Below, piece by piece: positions 53,048 to 61,581 of a stretch of 64,000 nt of DNA (the stretch's first letter is position 1; each line of letters opens with the position of its first letter). Source of the stretch: Spirosoma radiotolerans (GTDB lineage Bacteria; Bacteroidota; Bacteroidia; Cytophagales; Spirosomataceae); NCBI RefSeq assembly GCF_000974425.1, contig NZ_CP010429.1:2790001-2854000 (forward strand), read 5' to 3'. The notes under the pieces were generated by a model. The model was not told the DNA's origin. It made no database searches and worked only from the letters and a program-made list of their open reading frames with translations. The position numbers were made by a program, and so were the translations under genes.

Positions 53048-54031
53048 TTATTTTTCGGCCATTATCGGTACAATGACCTCCTTCCCTTTCACACTAAATC
53101 TAAACACCCCCGCTTTTTCATCCCATTCTTTTTCCACCGGCACGATCCGTGTCCGGCGGGGGCCTACTTTTTCTGATGAGTTGTGAATGTGGTAGACATA
53201 ATACAACTGCTTGTCTAGTCCTTCAAATAGGTCACCATGGCCTGATCCATTTTCGCCAACGATCGAACGGTGAATAATCGGGTTGTTTTTATATTTTACC
53301 CAAGGCCCGTAGGGTGAATCGGCCACGGCATAGCCAATCGCATAATCGATGTTCTGAAAATGATTGGCCGAATAAAACAGGTAATATTTATGGTCCAATT
53401 TTATAACGGTAGGCCCTTCCATAATGGGGGCTGATTTATAATTGGGTGTTGCCTCCCAGGGCTCTGTCTGGCCAAAACATCGCTTTAAGGTTTGGGGATT
53501 TATCATTCCGGTTTTCAGGTCAAACTCGGCAACATACAGGTAATTACCTTTGTCAAACCGAACACAGTAGAGATAATATTTACCATCGGTGTCCTTGAAG
53601 ATATAGGAATCGATATTTTTCTCAGACCCATCAATGGGTCCAACTTCTTTTTGCCGGTATGGTCCCAACAACGATGTGGACTCCGCTAAAACGGTTTGTT
53701 CATTGGCCGTATAGGTAAGATAATACGTGCCGTTATCGTTGAGGATCTGGGGTGCCCAGAAGCCTTTGGTGCCAAAGGTATGGTCGCCTTCGGTCAGGAT
53801 CATACCCAGCGAATCATTTGCCTTGGCAGGCACGGCCCATGTTTTGAGGTCTTTTGATTCTAAGATGGCAAATCCCTGCGGCCCGCTACTTCCCCCTTTT
53901 GACCCGGTCAGGTAGTACTTGCCTCCCTCAACATAGATGGTTACATCGGCAAAAAAAATCTCTCGGTTTGCCTGGGCTGATGCCTGCAGGAAAGCCAGTA
54001 AAAGGAGAGAATAAGTAAGAAACGATTTCAT
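53048..54031 (-). CDS. Glycoside hydrolase family 43 enzyme (secreted)
   Basis: The 327-residue product has a signal peptide (to SAQA, about 21) and a five-bladed propeller with GH43 acid residues: Asp29 in FADVTIYVE (base), Asp141 in NIDSYIF and Glu205 in IMEGPTV (acid). FWAPQI (91-96) is the usual subsite strand. GH43 members cleave arabinose, xylose or galactose residues from plant-type glycans. The exact substrate cannot be read. It is followed by the small gene at 52816. Confidence 0.88.
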   Translation of the reverse strand: MKSFLTYSLLLLAFLQASAQANREIFFADVTIYVEGGKYYLTGSKGGSSGPQGFAILESKDLKTWAVPAKANDSLGMILTEGDHTFGTKGFWAPQILNDNGTYYLTYTANEQTVLAESTSLLGPYRQKEVGPIDGSEKNIDSYIFKDTDGKYYLYCVRFDKGNYLYVAEFDLKTGMINPQTLKRCFGQTEPWEATPNYKSAPIMEGPTVIKLDHKYYLFYSANHFQNIDYAIGYAVADSPYGPWVKYKNNPIIHRSIVGENGSGHGDLFEGLDKQLYYVYHIHNSSEKVGPRRTRIVPVEKEWDEKAGVFRFSVKGKEVIVPIMAEK

Positions 54032-54158
54032 TCTTTCGGGTTCAAAAATGTTGTCTTATTGACGGGTGGCGATTAAGGTAGTTCCTGATGAGGAGCGTTC
54101 GTATCTGGCAAAGCAAATGCGTAAATGAATGAGAAATAGTGCAGGGAGTGGTAATTGA

Positions 54159-54347
54159 TCAGGTGGGTCGTGAATTCGGTTGCGACTCGGTCGTTTTCAG
54201 CTCAATCGCCCGCATGGTGTCTTTTCTCCCTTCTGCATAGCCAAACGCGCGCCCCCAGACAAAACCAGCAATAAACCCCACCATAAGCAGCAGGCCAATC
54301 CATAGAAACAGTCGGCGGTTCGGTTGCCGGGCAGCAAGTGATTTCAT
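54159..54347 (-). CDS. Small single-pass membrane protein
   Basis: The 62-residue product has a single hydrophobic segment (about 13-33: LFLWIGLLLMVGFIAGFVWG) flanked by Arg-rich cytoplasmic residues and a polar tail. It is plausible as a small membrane protein of unknown function and I do not recognise a family. Confidence 0.45.
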   Translation of the reverse strand: MKSLAARQPNRRLFLWIGLLLMVGFIAGFVWGRAFGYAEGRKDTMRAIELKTTESQPNSRPT

Positions 54348-54393
54348 GTATTACATCGGTTACGGCCGTAAGTTTACAAAACAGACCCCATAT

Positions 54394-54648
54394 TTACGGT
54401 AACCGTCCGGCCAACCGCATGACCTGCGTCGCCTGAAACTGGCCACCCCTAGCCGTTCGAAACCCCGCCCGGTTCAGTTCGGCCGCAATCTGTACATAGT
54501 TTCGCCCGGCCTGACGCATTATCGCAATCATGGACGAGGCCCGACGGTTATTTTCATTTTTAGCCGCTCGTCGAATATTTCCGGCCACTCCTTTTTGTTG
54601 GGCTTCAGCCGTCAGGTTTGATTGGACGGCCTGTTTAATATCAGTCAA
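54394..54648 (-). CDS. Recombinase-domain-like small protein or fragment
   Basis: The frame opens at a TTG (54646-54648) directly after an in-frame TAG. The C-terminal half reads SMIAIMRQAGRNYVQIAAELNRAGFRTARGGQF, the DNA-binding helices of the serine-recombinase 'Recombinase' domain. No resolvase catalytic domain is present. It may be a small stand-alone DNA-binding protein or the end of a lost recombinase. The TTG and stop arrangement favours the latter, but I am unsure. Confidence 0.5.
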   Translation of the reverse strand: MTDIKQAVQSNLTAEAQQKGVAGNIRRAAKNENNRRASSMIAIMRQAGRNYVQIAAELNRAGFRTARGGQFQATQVMRLAGRLP

Positions 54649-54853
54649 CTACTATCCGTTGTGTACGTCTGATCCTGAAAAAGTTGTCAAGGTATTACCA
54701 CCTTGCTGCCTATCCTTAACCAACGTGATTTCAGGCAAACGAGTCGCACCGAAACGACAAAACTACCCCAACACGAAGTTAAATAAGTTTCGTGTCTGGA
54801 TTATTAGTACAGTCCCAGGTAGTCATTTACTGGCTCAATCAGCTAAGCTAGTG

Positions 54854-55630
54854 TTAAAGGAATGAACCACTATCCTGATCAATAAAAAGAGTTGCGTTAA
54901 CATGGTTCCGTAAAATAGTAGAAGGGTATTGCTCCGAAATAACATCTGTCAGCGTGTGGTGGATCGCTTCTGCTTTGTGAGCTGCCGGTACCATACAAAA
55001 AATAGCAGGTGCTTTGATCAGCGCTGGAATTGTGAGTGTTAGGGCGTATTCAGGTACTTGATCCAGGGTGGCAAAACAACCGTCGTGAACTTGCTGCCAT
55101 CGACTTGTCAAGTCTAAGGCAACCTTCTTAATGAGGGTAGGATCATCGAAATGAGCAACATGAGGATCGTTGAACGCGATATGGCAGTTTTCGCCAATAC
55201 CCATGCAGACAATGTCGGTAGGGTAGTCTTGAAGTAACGATTCATAACGTTTACTCTCAGCCTCAGGGTCGTTGTTCCCACGAATGTAATAAATAGCCCG
55301 CAGCGGTACTTTGGCAAATAACTTGTCTTTTAGGAAGTTGCCAAACCGTTGGGGCGCGTCATCGGGCAGGCCGATGTATTCATCCATATGAAAGGCATTG
55401 ATACATTCCCAGGCAATATCGGGTTGTTGAGCAAGTGCATCCAGAAACTCGTTTTGTGAGGGCGCAGCCGCGAATACAATGTTGACAACAGGTTGTTTTT
55501 TCTGCAAGTCCCGAATCGTGGTGGCAGCGAGCTGTGCTGCATTTTCGCCCAGGCGCTGCCGATTTTCGTATAGTTTAACCGTAAGCTTGTCAACGCTGAA
55601 TTCGCGTAAGACGGGGATTTGTGTATCCAT
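54854..55630 (-). CDS. nagB: Glucosamine-6-phosphate deaminase-like (NagB family)
   Basis: The 258-residue product has the NagB/6-phosphogluconolactonase fold. FHMDEYIGL matches the substrate loop, and GIGENCHIAFNDP replaces the usual GVGxDGHIAFNEP. Two catalytic-region acids differ (Asn for Asp and Asp for Glu by alignment to E. coli NagB), a pattern I recall in related deaminases. It converts glucosamine-6-phosphate or a similar amino-sugar phosphate to a ketose phosphate and ammonia in the cytoplasm. It is last in the minus-strand cluster, after a broken nagA. Confidence 0.82.
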   Translation of the reverse strand: MDTQIPVLREFSVDKLTVKLYENRQRLGENAAQLAATTIRDLQKKQPVVNIVFAAAPSQNEFLDALAQQPDIAWECINAFHMDEYIGLPDDAPQRFGNFLKDKLFAKVPLRAIYYIRGNNDPEAESKRYESLLQDYPTDIVCMGIGENCHIAFNDPHVAHFDDPTLIKKVALDLTSRWQQVHDGCFATLDQVPEYALTLTIPALIKAPAIFCMVPAAHKAEAIHHTLTDVISEQYPSTILRNHVNATLFIDQDSGSFL

Positions 55631-55738
55631 AGTATGAGTTTGTGCTAGGTCGCTGGTTTATTGTCTGGGCCAGGCCCCACCTTGGTCTCTGAGGTTGCAG
55701 GTAGAGGGCCAAGCCAGTCTGTAGCTCATAGATCAACC

Positions 55739-56219
55739 TTATTTCGAGTAAACAATTTTTCCCTGGATCATTGGGGTGCTAGTTGTAAAACGCTGATCGA
55801 AGAGGACAATGTCGGCATCTTTGCTTTTGGCCAGCGAGCTTTTCGGCGTTCGATGCCCATGATGCGGGCGGGTGTCGTGCTGGCCATTCGGACGGCTTCC
55901 AGTAGCGGTACATCGGCTAGTTGCCCCATATTCCTGACAAGGCGATTCATGGTGGCAACGCTACTCGCAAACGCTGTTCTATCAGGTAGTTTAGCAACGC
56001 CATCTTCCTGAAGTCGAAGCCGCCCCCGCCATGCACATGAATATCGATGAAACAAGGAGCCACAAATTGCCCTTTCGCGTCTATTTCAACTGCATCGGGA
56101 ACATCGACTGGCCCCTCATGGACACCCAAAACCTGACCATCGCCAATGACAATGGTTCCACCCTGAATGGCACGATAAGGAGTTAACAGCGTTCCGTTAA
56201 CTAGTTTATGTAGCATCAT
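55739..56219 (-). pseudogene. nagA: Broken N-acetylglucosamine-6-phosphate deacetylase (nagA)
   Basis: The N-terminal part from the ATG at 56217-56219 reads normally: KLVNGTLLTPYRAIQGGTIVIGDGQVLGVHEG, then GQFVAPCFIDIHVHGGGGFDF with the metal His-x-His. It then jumps directly to the C-terminal LQEDGVAKLPDRTAFASS in another frame, near 56011. About 230 middle residues are missing. Near 55839 a further frameshift (one G missing) is needed to continue as SLAKSKDADIVLFDQ and end at TAA 55739-55741. The start overlaps the transporter stop (ATGA). NagA deacetylates GlcNAc-6-P, so that step is lost in this locus. Confidence 0.85.
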
Positions 56220-57541
56220 GAGAAGCTCCACCGTTTTACTTTGTGCCCATATATGGCGTAATAGATCAGATATAAATAGCAGGGGAAAAGCACCCAATAG
56301 GCTGTGTGCACTGAATATAAGTCGGCTAAATAGCCGTAAAAAAGTGGCATGATAGCGTTACCACACAAACCCATAATCAGGATAGAGGCCCCAAGTTTTG
56401 TAAAACGGCCAAGTCCATCCAAGGCCAGCGGCCATAGTCCAGCCCAAACCAATGAGTTTGCCAGACCCAGCAACACAACAAACCAGATAGACATATCAGC
56501 GGTATGCCCCAGAAACGTTACGGTTCCATTCGTGAAAATGATGAGTAAAGTGAATAGTGCTCCTAACAACGTGCAGATGCGTAAGGCGTTTACCTGGCTA
56601 ATGAAACGGGGAATGGTGATGATGCCAATGACGTAGCCACAAATGGTGCAGAACAAGGTATATGAAGGAAAGACCTTGGCCTTGAGCAGGTCAATACCCA
56701 TTGAATTCGCATAACCAATAATCGTGTCGATGGCAATGACCTGCGTACCTACATGCAGGAAAATGGCGAAAGCGCCCAGCATCAAATGCGGGAACTGCAG
56801 AATACTAGTTTTTCCGGCATTAGCGGTTGCTACATCTGGGGTTTCATGTTCCGTGTCGATTTCGGGAAGGGGAGACCGGTATACGAGATAGCCCAGCACA
56901 AACAGAAATGTACCCAACACCGCATAAGGCGGAATGACACGCCGAACCAGTTCGTCAAGAGCAGCTCCCCGCTGGTTCGCACTCATCGAGCTTAATTGTG
57001 CAAATAAATCTGTATCGGTCGGGCGCAAAATGACGGCGGCAAAAACCAGTGGCGAGAGAATCCCGGCCGCTTTGTTACAAATGCCCATGAGGCTGATGCG
57101 TTGGGCAGCCCGTTCTTTAGGACCCAGTATAGTGATATACGGATTCGTTGCCGTTTGTAGAATAGCCAGTCCAATTCCAATCGTGAATAAGCCCATCAGG
57201 AATACTGCGTAGGTGCGGGTCATAGCGGCCGGAATGAAAATAAACGCACCCAGCGCCATAGCCCAAAAACCAATCATCATGCCTTTTTTGAACCCGACGG
57301 CTTTCAACAGATAAGACGCTGGAACCGACATAATAAAATAGGCAATATAAAAGGCAAATGCGACGAGATAAGCTTGAAAACTGGTCAACTCGCAGGCAAT
57401 TTTAAAGTACGGAATCAGGATGGAGTTCACCCAGGAAATAAAACCGAAGATGAAAAACATGAGCCCGATCAAAAAAATCGAAATCTTGGTTTCCCGCCTG
57501 GTCAGGCGATTCGTGTCGAGGAGTAGGGTATCTGTGGCCAT
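56216..57541 (-). CDS. Sugar MFS transporter (NagP/FucP-like)
   Basis: The 441-residue protein has 12 predicted helices with FIFGFISWVNSILIPYFK in helix 1 and ILQTATNPYITILGPKERAAQRISLMGICNKAAGI in the middle, which mark the FHS/NagP-type sugar:H+ symporters. Together with the nagA and nagB homologs it likely imports N-acetylglucosamine or a related amino sugar. Its stop overlaps the nagA start by 4 bp, showing a tight original operon. Confidence 0.92.
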   Translation of the reverse strand: MATDTLLLDTNRLTRRETKISIFLIGLMFFIFGFISWVNSILIPYFKIACELTSFQAYLVAFAFYIAYFIMSVPASYLLKAVGFKKGMMIGFWAMALGAFIFIPAAMTRTYAVFLMGLFTIGIGLAILQTATNPYITILGPKERAAQRISLMGICNKAAGILSPLVFAAVILRPTDTDLFAQLSSMSANQRGAALDELVRRVIPPYAVLGTFLFVLGYLVYRSPLPEIDTEHETPDVATANAGKTSILQFPHLMLGAFAIFLHVGTQVIAIDTIIGYANSMGIDLLKAKVFPSYTLFCTICGYVIGIITIPRFISQVNALRICTLLGALFTLLIIFTNGTVTFLGHTADMSIWFVVLLGLANSLVWAGLWPLALDGLGRFTKLGASILIMGLCGNAIMPLFYGYLADLYSVHTAYWVLFPCYLYLIYYAIYGHKVKRWSFS

Positions 57542-57571
57542 ATGGTTAACAAAGAGTGCTGTTTTTAGGGG

Positions 57572-57943
57572 CTACTTACCTTGTGGAGCCCAATAGGTAC
57601 AATAACCCGTCGTGTAAACCGGGCCTTTGAATAGCATACACGAACCACAGTTCTGACCCGCTTTGGGCGGAAGCCATAGATTGCAGTTGCCACACTTCGA
57701 TTCCGGCCGGGGCGATTGATTCACGTAACCCAGCTTTTTTCGTGTTTTCAGATCGGCTTCGCTTACGCCTGAAAAGTCATTACAGGGGTCAATGGCAGCC
57801 TTTTCGTTCTCTTGCGCTGATGTTGTTTTTGATTGGCACCTACCCAGCACCAGGGACAAACTCAATGCCGCCGATCCCGTAAAAATGGATTTGCCAAGGA
57901 ATTGCCGCCGGGAGTAGCGTTGCTGTTTAGTATCTGGGTTCAT
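57572..57943 (-). CDS. High-potential iron-sulfur protein (HiPIP), Tat-exported
   Basis: The 123-residue product has a twin-Arg leader (SRRQFLG, 11-17) followed by a hydrophobic stretch. The C-terminal domain has Cys84, Cys87, Cys99, Cys102 and Cys115 in CGNCNLW, QNCGSC and GYCTYW, the HiPIP layout for a [4Fe-4S] cluster. HiPIPs shuttle electrons in the periplasm, and Tat export is expected for a prefolded cluster protein. It lies 58 bp after a dehydrogenase-like gene that lacks a heme motif, so it may be its electron partner. Confidence 0.87.
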   Translation of the reverse strand: MNPDTKQQRYSRRQFLGKSIFTGSAALSLSLVLGRCQSKTTSAQENEKAAIDPCNDFSGVSEADLKTRKKLGYVNQSPRPESKCGNCNLWLPPKAGQNCGSCMLFKGPVYTTGYCTYWAPQGK

Positions 57944-57967
57944 TCGTTTGTTCTAGTTTTTATGTGG

Positions 57968-57993
57968 GGTGTCGGGTTTGAAAACCCGACACC
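57968..57993. repeat. 12-bp perfect palindrome between HiPIP and dehydrogenase-like genes
   Basis: GGTGTCGGGTTT (57968-57979) and AAACCCGACACC (57982-57993) are exact inverted repeats with a GA loop. The GTGTCGG core recurs at 61420. This is a short palindromic intergenic repeat and could cut transcription between the two genes. Confidence 0.6.
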
Positions 57994-58001
57994 ACGGGCC
58001 C

Positions 58002-60065
58002 CTATTGCACGGCAACTGATTTAGATTCGATCATACGTCTCAACCGGTCGTCGATAGGCTGGCCCACGGCTTTTAACCCATTGGTCAAACCCGTTAAGGC
58101 GATCTGCTGCCAGTGCGGTTGGTTGTCGAACAGGGTCACTAATTGAACAGCTTCGTCCTTACGGTTACGGGAACCGATCACAAATGCCAAATCCGTCAGG
58201 AGCGTATCTTTTTCGGGTGTTATCGACTTGAAATAGCCGCTACGGCCAGCCAGTTGGCGTGCCAATTCCAGTGAGGAACCCGCTTCGGAACTCAACACCG
58301 CCGTTCGAAACCAGGCATCTTTACCGTATTTCTCAAGAATACCCGCCAACGCAGGAGCGACTTGCTGAGCAGGAAATTGCCCCAGACTTAATGCTGCCTG
58401 AAACGCTACCGGAGCCGACGGGTCGCTGGCTTTTTCGATGACTTGCGGCAGGGAAGTCGGGAAGCGCTCGGCCATCATCAACCCGTAGGCACGAATATCG
58501 GGCTGAGCATCCTGCATCGCTTGTTTTACCAGGCTGATATCCAGTGCATTCAGGCCTTCCAACGTAAAAAACGCGTGCAGGCGGGCTTGTGGGTTAATGT
58601 CTTTGGTGAATAGATCCTTTAGCGCCGGAACGACTGATTTATCCTGTTTTTCGAGCAGAAGCCGTTGGGCCTGTAATCGCCACCACTGGTTTGGATGAGC
58701 TAGTAAGGCCACAAGTTCCGTACTGGTTTTGCTCCTCAGCTTTGGCTGTACGACGACGGGTTTACTGGTTTTAGCCGCAATCCGGTAGATACGCCCCAAC
58801 TTACTGCCGTTCATAAAATCCATTTCTTCCTTGAGATCTTCCGGAATGGCAGTGGGCGTTTCGATATGCTGCCGATACATGTCGATCACATAAAGCGATC
58901 CGTCGGGGCCAACGGTGAAGTTGGCAGGCCGGAACCAGGGGTCGGTCGATGCCAGAAACTCATGCTCTTTCTCTCCATTGCCCCGTTGTGCCACAAATTT
59001 GGGACTATCGGGCAAGCGTTTCAGTACATCGCGGTGGATGAGATTACCCGCTACTTCGCCCGTGAAGATCGAGCCATAATAGTCTGTTGGTAAAGCATCT
59101 CCACCATAATAGGTACCGCCCGAGGCCCCGGTAAAATGGTCATCGGCGTATTCTCGCCGGTCGAGTTTGGCTTCCTCGAACTGCTGATTCCGGCGTTTCG
59201 TACGTTCCTGACGCCAATAAGGGGCAGGCGTTTCCTGAAACATAATCGGGTCGTGGTCAGAAATATTAAGGGTAGGTGCCACCGCTGGCAGATAAGTATG
59301 TCGGTACAGGTAACGCGCCGGAATAGGGGCCTGCTGAACATGCAGGCTGTTTTCGGTAAAGAACCGATTGCCCCAATCGTCTATAGCCAGCCCAAATTGA
59401 CCTGAACTTGACTCGACTTCAAACTGACCCCGGTCGAGCCGAAATCGGAAGTCTCCGCCTTTAACAAAAACGGGCTTCGCTTTAGGGTTTCTCGTAAATC
59501 GGATTTCGCCCTCCCGGCCCGTATTGGATGCGTAAATCCAGTTATCGATGCTAAGCCGGAGATTGGTGATCTGGGCTTCGGAGTTATCCGCAAAAAAGCC
59601 AGTAAACAGAATTTCTTTCAGATCCGCCCGATGGTCGCCGGTGGTGTCTTTGAGGAACATAATGTTGGGGGCCGCCGTCACTAGCAAGCCACCTTGCCAG
59701 GGCAAAATACTGGTGGCCTCGGAGAGGTGATCCGCAAAGACCGTTGCCGAATCCATCCGGCCGTCGCCGTTCGTATCCGTCAGCATTCGGATGGCCCCAC
59801 CCAGCGAACCATCATCGGGCTTGGCCGGATAATCGGGCATCTCGACCACGAATACGTTGCCGTCTTCGTCAAACACCATTTCAACGGGGTCCAGCACGTT
59901 TGGCTCGGCAGCAAAGACCGAAATGGTCAGCCTGTCATCGTTCAGTTTAAAGCTGTTGAGAGCTTCTTCGGGCGTGAGGGCATCTTGATAGTGCGAGCAG
60001 GAAACGCATAAACCTGTAGCCAGCATGAATGTGGCAATCCTGAGTCGGTTGTTGATCGAAGTCAT
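58002..60065 (-). CDS. PVC-type dehydrogenase-like lipoprotein with HEAT repeats, no heme motif
   Basis: The 687-residue product has a lipoprotein leader (lipobox VSC, Cys about 23) and an N-terminal six-bladed propeller of the membrane-bound dehydrogenase type (TIGR02604): PVEMVFDEDGNVFVVEMPDYPAKPDDG and IRMLTDTNGDGRMDSATVFAD. A HEAT-repeat region follows to the end (about 450-687). Many homologs carry a C-terminal cytochrome c CxxCH domain. I find no such motif here, and Cys is nearly absent after the leader. Substrate is unknown, perhaps a sugar. It is 15 bp downstream of the propeller gene at 60081. Confidence 0.85.
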   Translation of the reverse strand: MTSINNRLRIATFMLATGLCVSCSHYQDALTPEEALNSFKLNDDRLTISVFAAEPNVLDPVEMVFDEDGNVFVVEMPDYPAKPDDGSLGGAIRMLTDTNGDGRMDSATVFADHLSEATSILPWQGGLLVTAAPNIMFLKDTTGDHRADLKEILFTGFFADNSEAQITNLRLSIDNWIYASNTGREGEIRFTRNPKAKPVFVKGGDFRFRLDRGQFEVESSSGQFGLAIDDWGNRFFTENSLHVQQAPIPARYLYRHTYLPAVAPTLNISDHDPIMFQETPAPYWRQERTKRRNQQFEEAKLDRREYADDHFTGASGGTYYGGDALPTDYYGSIFTGEVAGNLIHRDVLKRLPDSPKFVAQRGNGEKEHEFLASTDPWFRPANFTVGPDGSLYVIDMYRQHIETPTAIPEDLKEEMDFMNGSKLGRIYRIAAKTSKPVVVQPKLRSKTSTELVALLAHPNQWWRLQAQRLLLEKQDKSVVPALKDLFTKDINPQARLHAFFTLEGLNALDISLVKQAMQDAQPDIRAYGLMMAERFPTSLPQVIEKASDPSAPVAFQAALSLGQFPAQQVAPALAGILEKYGKDAWFRTAVLSSEAGSSLELARQLAGRSGYFKSITPEKDTLLTDLAFVIGSRNRKDEAVQLVTLFDNQPHWQQIALTGLTNGLKAVGQPIDDRLRRMIESKSVAVQ

Positions 60066-60080
60066 GTTGACAGTTGTCGG

Positions 60081-61385
60081 CTAAAACACAGCCGGAATTT
60101 TGACCAGGTCCTGAATTTCGTGCCCGTTATGACTAAAGCGAGCCAGCGTATACACCGAGCCATCCGCGCCAATCGCAATCGAATTGACGTAAGTAGGGCG
60201 GGTGCCATCGGCGAAAAAAACAGGCCCGTGATCGGTATAGGTCTGGCTCGGAATGTGGAAGGTGATCAGGTGAAGGTTCTCGAGTCCTTTGGCGGCACCC
60301 TTCGCAATCTGATCAGCACCTTTCAGGCGTTTGCCATCCTGATAAATTGGGCCACCCGTGAGGTAATAAATAGTCTCCTGATCCGTACCCGGCTGAAAAC
60401 CCAGATACCCATAACTGAACTGGTCGAACATGCCACTCTTCCGGGACGGCTCCGAAGTTAGCCGCTCCACTACCTCAATTCGTTGCCGACGGGGATCGAA
60501 TTTGAACAGATAACCCGAATTGCCGTGTATGCCATAGGCTACTTGTTCGGGGACGTACCAGAAGATTTTGCGCCAGTTGTAGCCCATGCTTCCGGGATGC
60601 GTTGGGTCATAGCGTCCAAAATAATCGAGCCGCAAATCAACATGGGGGAGTTTTTGAAGACTTTCCTGGCCAGGACAATACCTGAAAATATCCCCTTCGG
60701 ATGTGGAGAAATAAACCGCTCCATCGAGCGGGTCAACGAACATGGAGCGGCACAATACCCGGTAGTCATCTCCCGGAATTCCAGCTTCGCCCTTCGCCGA
60801 AACGAGCCCGATTGTTTTGAGGGTATTGGCCTTGATGTCGTACTGAATGAAATAGCCCAGCGGCCAGGTAATGCCGTACAAATAGCCGCGCTCTTTGTCG
60901 ATGGTCATGGTTAAAATGCCCTCGCCTTCGGGCGCAATGGCCAGATTTTCAAACGTACCGGTCGTTAGGTCGTAGGAAACGAAGTGGCCGCCGGGATATA
61001 GCGTTTTGCCATCGGGCGCGTTTTTGGGAAGCCGCTCCATGCCGTCGATCATTTCGTAGACGCCAATATGCGTGGCGAAATACAGCTTTCCGTTGCACTC
61101 GTAAAACCGGACGTGGCTTTTTCCCTGCGGTATGGCGTTGGCGTTGGTTTCGCCACAGATTTCGGTCAGGTCCGCCAGCCATTCGGTGCTGTCTGTTGCG
61201 GGGTTATATACATAGAACTGCCCTCCCTGCTCGTAGGATTCAGAGCAGAGTATGTAGTAGATTTTCCCATTACTGGCGGCTGTAATGGCATTGTATGTAT
61301 CGTGCGCCATATCGAAACCGGAGAAATAGGGGGTCGCGATGATTGGGGAGGATTCGAGTACGTTGGTTTCGTTGACTGGGTTCAT
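60081..61385 (-). CDS. Beta-propeller protein of unknown function
   Basis: The 434-residue product is made of repeated strand blocks (ASNGKIYYILCSESYEQGGQFYVYNP, DGKTLYPGGHFVSYDLTTGTFENL, HGNSGYLFKFDPRRQRIEVVERL, GADGSVYTLARFSHNG) that suggest a seven-bladed propeller of the YncE/SMP-like kind. No signal peptide is seen, though the start may be incomplete. It lies between a ceramidase-like gene and a PVC-type dehydrogenase-like gene. It may bind or modify the same substrate, but no catalytic motif is visible. Confidence 0.7.
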   Translation of the reverse strand: MNPVNETNVLESSPIIATPYFSGFDMAHDTYNAITAASNGKIYYILCSESYEQGGQFYVYNPATDSTEWLADLTEICGETNANAIPQGKSHVRFYECNGKLYFATHIGVYEMIDGMERLPKNAPDGKTLYPGGHFVSYDLTTGTFENLAIAPEGEGILTMTIDKERGYLYGITWPLGYFIQYDIKANTLKTIGLVSAKGEAGIPGDDYRVLCRSMFVDPLDGAVYFSTSEGDIFRYCPGQESLQKLPHVDLRLDYFGRYDPTHPGSMGYNWRKIFWYVPEQVAYGIHGNSGYLFKFDPRRQRIEVVERLTSEPSRKSGMFDQFSYGYLGFQPGTDQETIYYLTGGPIYQDGKRLKGADQIAKGAAKGLENLHLITFHIPSQTYTDHGPVFFADGTRPTYVNSIAIGADGSVYTLARFSHNGHEIQDLVKIPAVF

Positions 61386-61419
61386 GGTTATTTTTTGTTA
61401 GTGGTGCCGGATTCCCGTG

Positions 61420-61568
61420 GTGTCGGATTCTTAAATCCGACACACAGAGGTTTCTCAAAACCTCGTGTTAGCATTTCAATAGGTTTTGAGAAGCCTAACA
61501 GGTCAGGTTTGAGAACCTGACCTCACGGCAGGGCCTGACCTCACGGCAGGGCCTGACCTCACGACAAG
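61420..61568. repeat. Nest of short palindromes and an 18-bp tandem repeat
   Basis: Three hairpins sit together: GTGTCGGATT with AATCCGACAC (61420-61443), GAGGTTT with AAACCTC (61447-61464), and AGGTCAGGTT with AACCTGACCT (61500-61523). The last overlaps a tandem repeat of CCTGACCTCACGGCAGGG at 61516, 61534 and, imperfectly, 61552. The first hairpin shares GTGTCGG with 57968. The nest fills the gap between two genes and may terminate or stabilise transcripts. Confidence 0.65.
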
Positions 61569-61581
61569 TCATCTATAATCA

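Noticed and set aside
60483..60914. Plus ORF within the beta-propeller gene
   Set aside because: The minus propeller frame is regular and continuous, and the plus frame shows no family features.
61516..61568. Tandem 18-bp repeats considered as a CRISPR array
   Set aside because: Units are directly adjacent without spacers, so it is a tandem repeat and not a CRISPR.
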